Source: JBEDUK01 sp040414485
Lineage (GTDB): Bacteria; Actinomycetota; UBA4738
Assembly: GCA_040414485.1 (NCBI GenBank)
Contig: JBEDUK010000072.1
Span: forward strand, 13,509 to 77,508
DNA length: 64,000 nt
Direction of reading: 5' to 3'
A program made the translations under genes and the position numbers. This document shows positions 57,837 to 64,000 of the stretch, one piece after another. The notes beneath the pieces were generated by a model. The model searched no databases. It was given only the letters and a program-made list of their open reading frames with translations, and was not told where the DNA came from. Position 1 is the stretch's first letter. Every line of letters starts with the position of its first letter.

Positions 57837-58646
57837 GTGGATCGCTACGTGATCCGCGGCGGTCGCCAGGGATACGACCGGCTCCGCGTCCTCGCTGCCG
57901 CACACGCACGGCACACCGCCGAACTGCTCACGGCGGTCGGAGTCGGGTCCGGCATGCGCTGCCTGGACCTCGGCTGCGGCGGCGGGGACGTGACGTTCGA
58001 GATGGCCCGGCGGGTAGCGCCCGGCGGTCGCGTCACCGGGCTCGACATGGATGAGGTGAAGCTCTCGCTCGCTCGGGCTTCGGCCGATGAACGCGGCTTC
58101 ACGAACGTCGAGTTCCGCGCCGGCGACGTCCGCTCCTGGGACGAGCCGGATGCATTCGACTTCGTCTACAGCCGCTTCCTCCTGTCGCACCTTCGCAGCC
58201 CGCTTGACCTCCTCCGTAGGATGTGGGCCGCGGTCAAGCCCGGCGGTGCGATCGCGGTCGAGGACACGGACTTCGACGGGCCCTTCTGCCACCCGCCGAA
58301 CAGCGGCTTCGCCTTCTGGGCTCGGTCCTTCCCGGCGGTCATCGCACGCGGCGGCGGCGATGCGGCGATCGGACGCAAGCTCAGGTGGTACTTCGTCGAG
58401 GCAGGAATCCCCGACCCGACGATGCGCCTGGTTCAGAACGTCTACCCGCCCAACGAGATCGGCAAGACCCTCCCCGCGCTGTCGATCGAGGCGACCGCGG
58501 AGGCCATCATCGATGAGGGCATCGCCACACGCGCCGAGGTGACGGCTGCATTGGCGGATCTCACGGCCTTCACGAACGATCCCGACGCGGTGGTCGGAGG
58601 TCCACGGGTGTTCCAGGTGTGGGCCCAACGCCCGCTGGAACAGTAA
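57837..58646 (+). CDS. SAM-dependent class I methyltransferase
   Basis: The 269-residue protein has motif I CLDLGCGGGDVTFEMARRV (about 42-60), GLDMDEVKLSLARA as the acidic loop, FDFVYSRFLLSHLRSPLDLL and VKPGGAIAVEDTDF for motifs II-III. The C-terminal half (about 170-269) is a helical cap that may hold the substrate site (YFVEAGIPDPTMRLVQNVYP). Small-molecule methylation is likely; substrate unknown. Its stop lies inside a dyad shared with the 3' end of the convergent molybdenum hydroxylase gene. Confidence 0.85.
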   Translation: MDRYVIRGGRQGYDRLRVLAAAHARHTAELLTAVGVGSGMRCLDLGCGGGDVTFEMARRVAPGGRVTGLDMDEVKLSLARASADERGFTNVEFRAGDVRSWDEPDAFDFVYSRFLLSHLRSPLDLLRRMWAAVKPGGAIAVEDTDFDGPFCHPPNSGFAFWARSFPAVIARGGGDAAIGRKLRWYFVEAGIPDPTMRLVQNVYPPNEIGKTLPALSIEATAEAIIDEGIATRAEVTAALADLTAFTNDPDAVVGGPRVFQVWAQRPLEQ

Positions 58647-58657
58647 GGCTACCTTCC
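58643..58657. repeat. Dyad-like element GTAAGGCTACCTTCC
   Basis: It covers the stop codons of two convergent genes and differs at only a few positions from the dyad at 37294. Confidence 0.35.
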
Positions 58658-61089
58658 TATCGGAGGAGCGACTCGGGGTCGTCCACCTGGACACCGCCGG
58701 CGGCCCTCAGGGATTCCGGGAGATCCGGCCAGTCGGGATGCGCCTTTCCGGTCTTCGCGTCCTCGATCGCGCGCCACACGCGCTCGGGCGTGAGGGGCAT
58801 GTCGATGTGCCGCACGCCGAGGTGCGCCACGGCGTCGATCACCGCGTTCTGCACTGCCGGTGTCGAGCCGATCGTGGCCGACTCCCCGATCCCCTTCGCG
58901 CCGATCGGGTTGATCGGGGTCGGCGTGACCGTGTTGTGGGCCTCGAGCGACGGCAGGTCCGCGGCGCTCGGCATCGAATACGCCATCAGGTTGCCGTTCA
59001 ACGGGTTGCCGAGTTCGTCGTAGCCGATCCCTTCGTACAGCGCCTGCGCGATGCCCTGGCCGAGGCCGCCGTGCTGCTGGCCCTCGACCAGCATCGGATT
59101 GACGATCGTGCCGCAGTCGTCGACGGCGACCATGCGCACCAACCGGGCGTCGCCGGTTTCGACGTCGACCTCCGCCACCGCCACGTGGGCGCCGAACGGG
59201 AACGACGTGTCGGCATCGAAGTCCGTGTCCTCGCGTAGGCCGGGCGCCTCGCCGTCGGGGCGGCGCGCCGGGTCCGCGTCGGCCGCCGCTGCCGCGACGT
59301 CCTGCCAGGTCAAGGCCCGTTCCGGTGCGCCAAGGATAGAGAAACTGCCCTCTTCGAACGAGACGTCGTCCGGCGACGCCTCCAGCAGGTGCGCGGCGAT
59401 CCGCCTCGCCTTCTCGATGACCTGCGTCCCGGCCTTGTGCACGGCGCTCCCACCCTTCTGCAGCGAGCGCGAGCCCATCGTGCCCGCGCCACGGGCCACG
59501 ATCGCGGTGTCGGAGTGGAAGACCGTGACGCGTTCGAACGGGACGCCGAGGAGCGCCGACGCGATCTGCGCCAGGCCGGTGGCCGTTCCCTGTCCGTGCG
59601 GGCTGATGCCCGTGAGCACCGTGACCGAACCGTCGGGCTTGACCTCCACGGAGCCGAACTCGGAACCGAAGCCGGTGATCTCGACGTAGGCGGAGATGCC
59701 GATGCCCAGCTGGACGCGGTCGCCGCGCTCGCGGCGTTCGGCTTGCTCGCGTCGGAGATCGTCGTAGGCGGCCAGGCGGAGCGCCTCGTCCAGGGCCAGG
59801 CCGTAGTCGCCCACGTCGTACTTCGCATTCGTCGACGTCGTGTACGGGAAGGCATCGCGCGGCACCAGGTTCCTGCGTCGGATCTCGGCCGGGTCCATCC
59901 CCAGCTCGGCGGCGACCATGTCCATCGCCCGTTCGATCAGCGCCGCCGCCTCGGGCCGCCCAGCACCCCGATACGCGCCGATCGGGGTGGCGTTCGAGAC
60001 CACGCAGACCGCTTTGTAGTCCACGTGCGGCAGCCGGTACACGCCCGGAGCCATCATGCGCGTGAGCTGCGGAAGGAACGCCGCGTCGCCCGGGTACGCA
60101 CCCGTCTCGGCCACCAGCCGGACCTGCATGCCGACGAGCTCGCCGTCGCGCGTGGCGGCCACGCGGACGTCCTGCACCTGGCCGCGGCCCTGATTCATCG
60201 CGGTCATGTTCTCGGAGCGGCTCTCCACGAAGCGCACGGGGCGGTCGTGCATCACCGCGAGCTTCGCCGTGACCAGTTGCTCGGGGTACGTGGGGACCTT
60301 CGCGCCGAACCCGCCGCCGACCCAGCCGGCGATCACGCGGACGCGCTTGCGGTCGAGGTCCAGCTTCTCGGCGTACTCGTCGCGCGACCAGTGCGGCGCC
60401 TGCGTCGGGAGGTGAAGGGTGAGCAGCGGCAGGCCATCACCATCCGGTGAGGCGCCGTCCGCGCGGGGCACCGCGAGGAGGCCGTTCGGCTCCATTGGCA
60501 CCGCCGCCAGACGGTTGTTCACGAACCGGCCGTGGACCACCACATCCGCGCCATCGCTCCACGACGGGTCCTCTTCGAACGAGTGGACGACCGCGACATT
60601 CGAGCCTTTGGCCTGGAACAGCACGGGTGCGTCTGGCTGGACCGCGGCGACCGGGTCCGTCACCGCAGGCAGCGGTTCGTAGTCGACAACGACGAATTCG
60701 GCCGCATCCTGGGCCTGTGCACGGGTCTCGGCCAGGACGGCCGCGATCGGCTCGCCGAGGAAACGAACGTGCTCGGAGGCCAGCACCGGGCGGACGAACT
60801 CCTCGCCGGCCATTCCGCCCTCGTAATGCGGAAGCCCCAGGTCTGCGGCCGTGTAGACCCCGATCACCCCGGGCATCCCCGCGGCCTCCATCGTGTCCAC
60901 GCCCGTGATCCGCGCGTGCGCGAGCTGCGACCGCACGAAGGCGACGTGAAGGGCCCCTTCGCACGTGAGGTCTTCGGTATAGCGGGCACGCCCCGTGACC
61001 AGGTCCGGGTCTTCGGTGCGCAGCACCCTGTGACCGAGGATCGAACCGTGCATGGGCATGACGGCAGAGCCGTCCGCTTGGTCGGTCAT
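58657..61089 (-). CDS. Xanthine dehydrogenase-family molybdopterin-binding large subunit
   Basis: The 810-residue protein is a complete large subunit. The N-terminal aldehyde oxidase a/b domain (HRVLRTEDPDLVTGRARYTE) is followed by molybdopterin-binding regions: WVGGGFGAKVPTYPE, GAYRGAGRPEAAALIERAMD with the AYRGAGR loop (as in form II CoxL rather than the CO dehydrogenase CSFR loop), and GAKGIGESATIG with the catalytic glutamate (about 745). No medium (FAD) or small (2Fe-2S) subunit gene is nearby. It starts 7 nt after ccr on the same strand, so it is cotranscribed. Substrate unknown; CO is unlikely. Confidence 0.88.
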   Translation of the reverse strand: MTDQADGSAVMPMHGSILGHRVLRTEDPDLVTGRARYTEDLTCEGALHVAFVRSQLAHARITGVDTMEAAGMPGVIGVYTAADLGLPHYEGGMAGEEFVRPVLASEHVRFLGEPIAAVLAETRAQAQDAAEFVVVDYEPLPAVTDPVAAVQPDAPVLFQAKGSNVAVVHSFEEDPSWSDGADVVVHGRFVNNRLAAVPMEPNGLLAVPRADGASPDGDGLPLLTLHLPTQAPHWSRDEYAEKLDLDRKRVRVIAGWVGGGFGAKVPTYPEQLVTAKLAVMHDRPVRFVESRSENMTAMNQGRGQVQDVRVAATRDGELVGMQVRLVAETGAYPGDAAFLPQLTRMMAPGVYRLPHVDYKAVCVVSNATPIGAYRGAGRPEAAALIERAMDMVAAELGMDPAEIRRRNLVPRDAFPYTTSTNAKYDVGDYGLALDEALRLAAYDDLRREQAERRERGDRVQLGIGISAYVEITGFGSEFGSVEVKPDGSVTVLTGISPHGQGTATGLAQIASALLGVPFERVTVFHSDTAIVARGAGTMGSRSLQKGGSAVHKAGTQVIEKARRIAAHLLEASPDDVSFEEGSFSILGAPERALTWQDVAAAAADADPARRPDGEAPGLREDTDFDADTSFPFGAHVAVAEVDVETGDARLVRMVAVDDCGTIVNPMLVEGQQHGGLGQGIAQALYEGIGYDELGNPLNGNLMAYSMPSAADLPSLEAHNTVTPTPINPIGAKGIGESATIGSTPAVQNAVIDAVAHLGVRHIDMPLTPERVWRAIEDAKTGKAHPDWPDLPESLRAAGGVQVDDPESLLR

Positions 61090-61096
61090 GCCACTG

Positions 61097-62422
61097 CTAA
61101 CGCGGAATGTCCATCAGGCCTTCCGACGGCGCCGAAACAAGGCCCGCCATGTTGCCCTCGGGATGCCGGTTCTCCCCCATCAACTGGTGCGCGGTCCCGA
61201 TCTCCGTGAATGCGAACGTTCGTCCGAGGCATGGATCGATTCTTCCCTCGATCACCATCTGGTTGAACGCGGCGGCCTGTTCGTCGTTGGCGAAATGCGA
61301 GCCCTGGAGCCGCTTCTGCCGCATCCACAGGTACCTGAGGTCGGCGACCGCGCTGTAGCCGGTCGTGCCGGCGCAGATCACGACCATCCCGCCGGAGTCG
61401 CACACGAAGATCGAGGTGGGGATCGTCTCCTCGCCGGGATGCTCGAACACGATCGCGGGACTCCGACGCTCGCCCGCCGCGTCCCACAGGGCCTTGCCGA
61501 AGGCCTTCGCGCCTTCGAACCACTTCGCGTACCCCTCGGTGTCCGTCCAGTGCGGCGGGACTCCCCAGTGGTCGAACTGTTTCCGGTTGATCGTCCCGAC
61601 CGCGCCGAGGCGCCTGCAGAAATCGGCCTTGTCGTCGGAGGAGATGACCGCGACCGCCTTCCCGCCGAACGCCGTGACGATCTGGATGGCCATGGACCCC
61701 AGGCCGCCGGCGCCGCCCCAGACGAGGACCAGGTCGCCCTCGTTGACCACGTTCGGCGGCCAGCCCCGGAGCATGCGGTACGCCGTGCCGCCCACCAGCG
61801 TCGGGGCGGACGCGGCCTCCCACGTGAGGTTCGGCGCCTTCGGCAGGCACTGGTGCGCCTGCACCTTCGCGAACTGAGCGAACGTGCCCCAGTTCGTCTC
61901 GTACCCGTAGATGCGGTACGAGGCCGCGAACCCGGGGTCGCGGCCGGCCAGGATGACCGGGTCGTCCGGGTCCCATTGGCCGCAGTGCACAACGACGTGG
62001 TCGCCCACCGCGATCGCGTCGACGCCCTCGCCGACGGCCCACACCACGCCCGCCGCGTCGCTGCCGCCGATGTGGAAGTCGGTCGGCTCGCCGAACCGCC
62101 CGTGGACCTTCGTGACGTCGAGCGGGATCCCGCGCGCGGCCCAAACGTTGTTGTAGTTGATCCCGGCCGCCATCACGAGCACCAGCGCCTCGCCAGGACC
62201 GGGGGCCGGCGTGTCGAGCACTTCGATCTGGAAGGCGTCCTCGGGCTCACCGAAGCGTTCGGGCCGGATGACCTGCGCGTACATGCGCGCGGGCACCTCG
62301 CCCAGCGGCGGGATCTCACCGATCTCGTACAGGTCGCGTGGCATCTGCTCAGGCTCCTCGACCACGGTCGGGGGCACGCGGCCGTGCCCGGGGGCTCGCG
62401 CCGAACGATAGGTCAGCGCCAT
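61097..62422 (-). CDS. ccr: Crotonyl-CoA carboxylase/reductase
   Basis: It makes ethylmalonyl-CoA from crotonyl-CoA, CO2 and NADPH. The 441-residue MDR protein has the Ccr marks AGINYNNVWAARGIPLD (about 90-106), SDAAGVVWAVGEGVDAIAVG, VWGGAGGLGSMAIQ for NADPH (about 236-249), and VFEHPGEETIPTSIFVCDSG (about 330-349). The N-terminal extension (LYEIGEIPPLGEVPARMYA) is also typical. ATG at 62422 is preferred; TTG at 62434 is in frame. It heads a two-gene unit with the molybdenum hydroxylase subunit. The fit is ethylmalonyl-CoA pathway or extender-unit supply. Confidence 0.92.
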   Translation of the reverse strand: MALTYRSARAPGHGRVPPTVVEEPEQMPRDLYEIGEIPPLGEVPARMYAQVIRPERFGEPEDAFQIEVLDTPAPGPGEALVLVMAAGINYNNVWAARGIPLDVTKVHGRFGEPTDFHIGGSDAAGVVWAVGEGVDAIAVGDHVVVHCGQWDPDDPVILAGRDPGFAASYRIYGYETNWGTFAQFAKVQAHQCLPKAPNLTWEAASAPTLVGGTAYRMLRGWPPNVVNEGDLVLVWGGAGGLGSMAIQIVTAFGGKAVAVISSDDKADFCRRLGAVGTINRKQFDHWGVPPHWTDTEGYAKWFEGAKAFGKALWDAAGERRSPAIVFEHPGEETIPTSIFVCDSGGMVVICAGTTGYSAVADLRYLWMRQKRLQGSHFANDEQAAAFNQMVIEGRIDPCLGRTFAFTEIGTAHQLMGENRHPEGNMAGLVSAPSEGLMDIPR

Positions 62423-62640
62423 GGGGCGCGGCAACCCGCATCGCCCGGGGGTGCGCTACTTCGACGAGCCCGCGAGCAGGCCCTGGACGAAGGAGCCTGA
62501 CCGACCGTCCTGCCGCCCTGCGCGGCCGCCTGCTCGGCGAACTCCGGCATACGGCTCTACCCCACTGATATCAGGACACAACGCCTGCAGCGACCGCGTT
62601 CGGGCTGGTCAGGTCGGATCGGGCCGGACGCGCCGAGCGG

Positions 62641-63615
62641 TCAGAGGCCGGAGGCGGCCGCCCCGAAGCCCGGCTTGACGGTGGACGCCGGGCAGGTCGC
62701 GCTCCTCGGGCACCAGGTGCACCAGGGCCCGGGGCGGAGGGCGGGCTCGCAGCCCGCCTCCGCAACGCCGTCATCGTCGACGTCACCCCGTGGGGCGAGC
62801 CGGACCGCCGAGCGCGCGGCGTTTGCCAGCCTGTCCCCGGCCCGGAACAGGAGCTCCTCGGTCACGTCCTCCGGCTGGCATTCCCCGGATCGAAGGAAGA
62901 ACGACGCGACCCGCATGGGCGGGGCGCCGAAGCGGATCGTGAACAGCAGCGCGTACAGGCGCATGTCCTGAGCATGCTCGGGCCACGCACCGCCGGTCTT
63001 CAGGTCGACCAGCACGCGGGACGGGCGGGTCCGATCGAACCGACCGACGATCAGATCCACCCGGCCGAGCGCCGTGACCGCCCCGCCGGCGAAGTTCACG
63101 ACCAGCCACTGTTCGGCGAGCGGCGCCAGCAGCCGCCTGGCCGGGCCCAGCGGCGGGAAGCTCGCCCGGAACAACTCGACTCCGGAGCGAGCATCGGCGA
63201 TCAGCACGTCGCGGGCCTGGGGATCCATGCCCGTCACGAACGGCCCGTAGCGTCGATCCGCGGCCAACTCGGCCATCGCAGCCTCAACCAGATCGTCGGG
63301 CTCACGGGCTCGCGCGGAGGCCGCGTCGGCTTCCAGCGCTCGGTGCAGCACCGTCCCGACCGCGTTGCTCGGGCTGGGCTCCCAGACCGGCCGCTCGCCC
63401 GCCAGACTCGCGGCGAACGAGCCCTCGCACCGGTCCAATTCGTTCAGGCGTTCCTTCGACAGGCGAAGGGGCGTCGCCGGGCCGGCCTCGGCGATCTGGC
63501 GTTCGACGTGCTCCCGGAGCCTGGACGGAAGCGTCGGGTCGAACGCTCCGTCCGGCGAGCCGAGCAGCGATCGAACCGTCCTGTGCTGAGCGGGGCTGAG
63601 CTCGAACGCGCCCAT
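62641..63615 (-). CDS. RecB-like PD-(D/E)XK nuclease with 4Fe-4S cysteines
   Basis: The 324-residue protein has the nuclease core ALGRVDLIVGRFDRTRPSRV then LVDLKTGG (the Asp and D-x-K of the active site, about 220-245). SNAVGTVLHRALEADA (about 92-107) gives the upstream His. One Cys near the N-terminal side (LDRCEGSF, about 68) and three at the C-terminus (WCTWCPRSATCP, about 300-311) make the cluster seen in AddB/Cas4-type nucleases. No helicase domain or cas gene is present. TACCAT lies 9 nt before ATG 63615, again a leaderless layout. The 206-nt gap 62435-62640 on its 3' side shows only a CTGATATCAG palindrome. Confidence 0.82.
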   Translation of the reverse strand: MGAFELSPAQHRTVRSLLGSPDGAFDPTLPSRLREHVERQIAEAGPATPLRLSKERLNELDRCEGSFAASLAGERPVWEPSPSNAVGTVLHRALEADAASARAREPDDLVEAAMAELAADRRYGPFVTGMDPQARDVLIADARSGVELFRASFPPLGPARRLLAPLAEQWLVVNFAGGAVTALGRVDLIVGRFDRTRPSRVLVDLKTGGAWPEHAQDMRLYALLFTIRFGAPPMRVASFFLRSGECQPEDVTEELLFRAGDRLANAARSAVRLAPRGDVDDDGVAEAGCEPALRPGPWCTWCPRSATCPASTVKPGFGAAASGL

Positions 63616-63708
63616 CAGGGCCGAATGGTAGGCCCCGCCACCGACACGCCGGGATCCGCCGGAACCGCCGCGAAGGCGCCTTCGGGCGGGCCGGGGGGCC
63701 GAACGGGA

Positions 63709-63714
63709 TAGACT
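63709..63714 (+). promoter_or_regulatory. -10 box of leaderless carboxylase gene
   Basis: TAGACT ends 8 nt before the ATG at 63723; no ribosome binding site is present. Confidence 0.4.
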
Positions 63715-63722
63715 CCCCGGCG

Positions 63723-64000
63723 ATGGCCAAGGCAACCCAGGAGGACGCCGGCGCTGCGGAGGCCGCTGAGGCGACCCGTGCCGCTGACGCCGCGGACACC
63801 ACGGACGCCGCCGACCAGTCGCCGGGCGGCGCGGACCGCGAGCCGCCCTCCCCGTCCAGCCGCGCGAGCGTCGAGCGGCGCATCGACTACCTGCGTCAGG
63901 AGAAGGCGACCGCGACCGTCGCGGGAGGGCCCGACTCGGTCGAACGCCAGCACGCGCGCGGCAAGCTGACCGCGCGCGAGCGGCTGGAGCTGCTGCTCGA
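63723..64000 (+). CDS. Acyl-CoA (acetyl/propionyl) carboxylase carboxyltransferase subunit, 5' part
   Basis: Only the first 92 residues are in the window. After an Ala/Asp/Thr-rich low-complexity leader (about 1-45) comes VERRIDYLRQEKATATVAGG and then RQHARGKLTARERLELLLD, the N-terminal signature of biotin-dependent carboxyltransferase beta subunits (PccB/AccD type; R-x-H-x-x-G-K-L-T-A-R-E-R). With the epimerase and Ccr in the same window, propionyl-CoA carboxylase is the best guess. The acidic low-complexity leader is unusual for this family. Confidence 0.85.
   Translation, partial: MAKATQEDAGAAEAAEATRAADAADTTDAADQSPGGADREPPSPSSRASVERRIDYLRQEKATATVAGGPDSVERQHARGKLTARERLELLL

Noticed and set aside
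58657..61089. Aerobic CO dehydrogenase large subunit
   Set aside because: The active-site loop is AYRGAGR, not the Cys-containing CSFR loop, and coxM/coxS are missing.
1..64000. CRISPR arrays, insertion sequences, rRNA, replication origin
   Set aside because: No regularly spaced repeats, transposase motifs, rRNA-like stretches or DnaA-box clusters were seen.

Overview
The window is about 70% GC, densely packed and free of mobile elements. It looks like a chromosomal segment of an uncultivated member of the Actinomycetota. Supporting signs are an LCP (LytR-CpsA-Psr) protein with a LytR_C tail, a WhiG/FliA-type sigma factor, an ECF sigma/ZAS anti-sigma pair, a membrane-anchored Ser/Thr kinase, a crotonyl-CoA carboxylase/reductase, and many starts that look leaderless (a TANNNT -10 box only 6-10 nt before ATG/GTG). 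A deep-branching Chloroflexota lineage cannot be excluded from sequence alone.

Layout. 1-5.7 kb: end of an exopolysaccharide locus (flippase-polymerase fusion, two GT4 glycosyltransferases, a sulfotransferase). 5.7-16.5 kb: a nucleoside import and salvage cluster (upp, pyrimidine-nucleoside phosphorylase, a BMP-type ABC importer, deoC, an aldehyde dehydrogenase and a truncated dehydrogenase paralogue). 16.6-22.9 kb: secreted PQQ-like and WAVG-repeat propellers around a MerR regulator with a textbook 19-bp-spacer promoter, then MFS and EamA transporters. 22.9-27.9 kb: glycolate oxidase glcD-glcE-glcF, a divergent GNAT, and tRNA-Glu(CTC). 28-33.4 kb: exported proteins of unknown function, an orphan histidine kinase and a divergent Ser/Thr kinase. 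33.3-38.5 kb: class V aminotransferase, serA, FAH-family hydrolase and gltX in one run. 38.5-44.5 kb: a DNA glycosylase, gatC-gatA-[RHH regulator]-gatB, and an LCP protein. 44.5-49.3 kb: acyl-CoA synthetase, ECF sigma/anti-sigma, thioesterase, WhiG-like sigma. 49.4-55.3 kb: acyl-CoA dehydrogenase, RNA-ligase-fold protein, thiolase, methyltransferase and an FtsH-like protease, all on the minus strand. 55.3-64 kb: XRE regulator, methylmalonyl-CoA epimerase, ABC-F protein, methyltransferase, an orphan molybdenum hydroxylase large subunit coupled to ccr, an Fe-S PD-(D/E)XK nuclease, and the start of an acyl-CoA carboxylase.

How the genes fit together. Nucleosides brought in by the BMP transporter would be phosphorolysed, and deoxyribose-5-phosphate split by DeoC to glyceraldehyde-3-phosphate and acetaldehyde, which the dehydrogenase would oxidise. 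Glycolate oxidase supplies glyoxylate, a natural partner for the class V aminotransferase/SerA pair. The acyl-CoA genes (AMP ligase, dehydrogenase, thiolase, epimerase, Ccr, carboxylase) fit C4/C5 acyl-CoA assimilation through methylmalonyl-CoA or ethylmalonyl-CoA. GltX, GatCAB and tRNA-Glu fit the indirect route to Gln-tRNA. I found no CRISPR array, insertion sequence, integrase or rRNA.

The most interesting signals are regulatory: near-systematic leaderless starts, symmetric -10 boxes that can serve divergent gene pairs, the MerR promoter, and a triple iteron ahead of an RHH regulator lodged between gatA and gatB. Unusual proteins are a Wzx-Wzy fusion, a catalytically dead dehydrogenase paralogue, an FtsH relative with a large AAA insertion, and a molybdenum hydroxylase subunit coupled to ccr.
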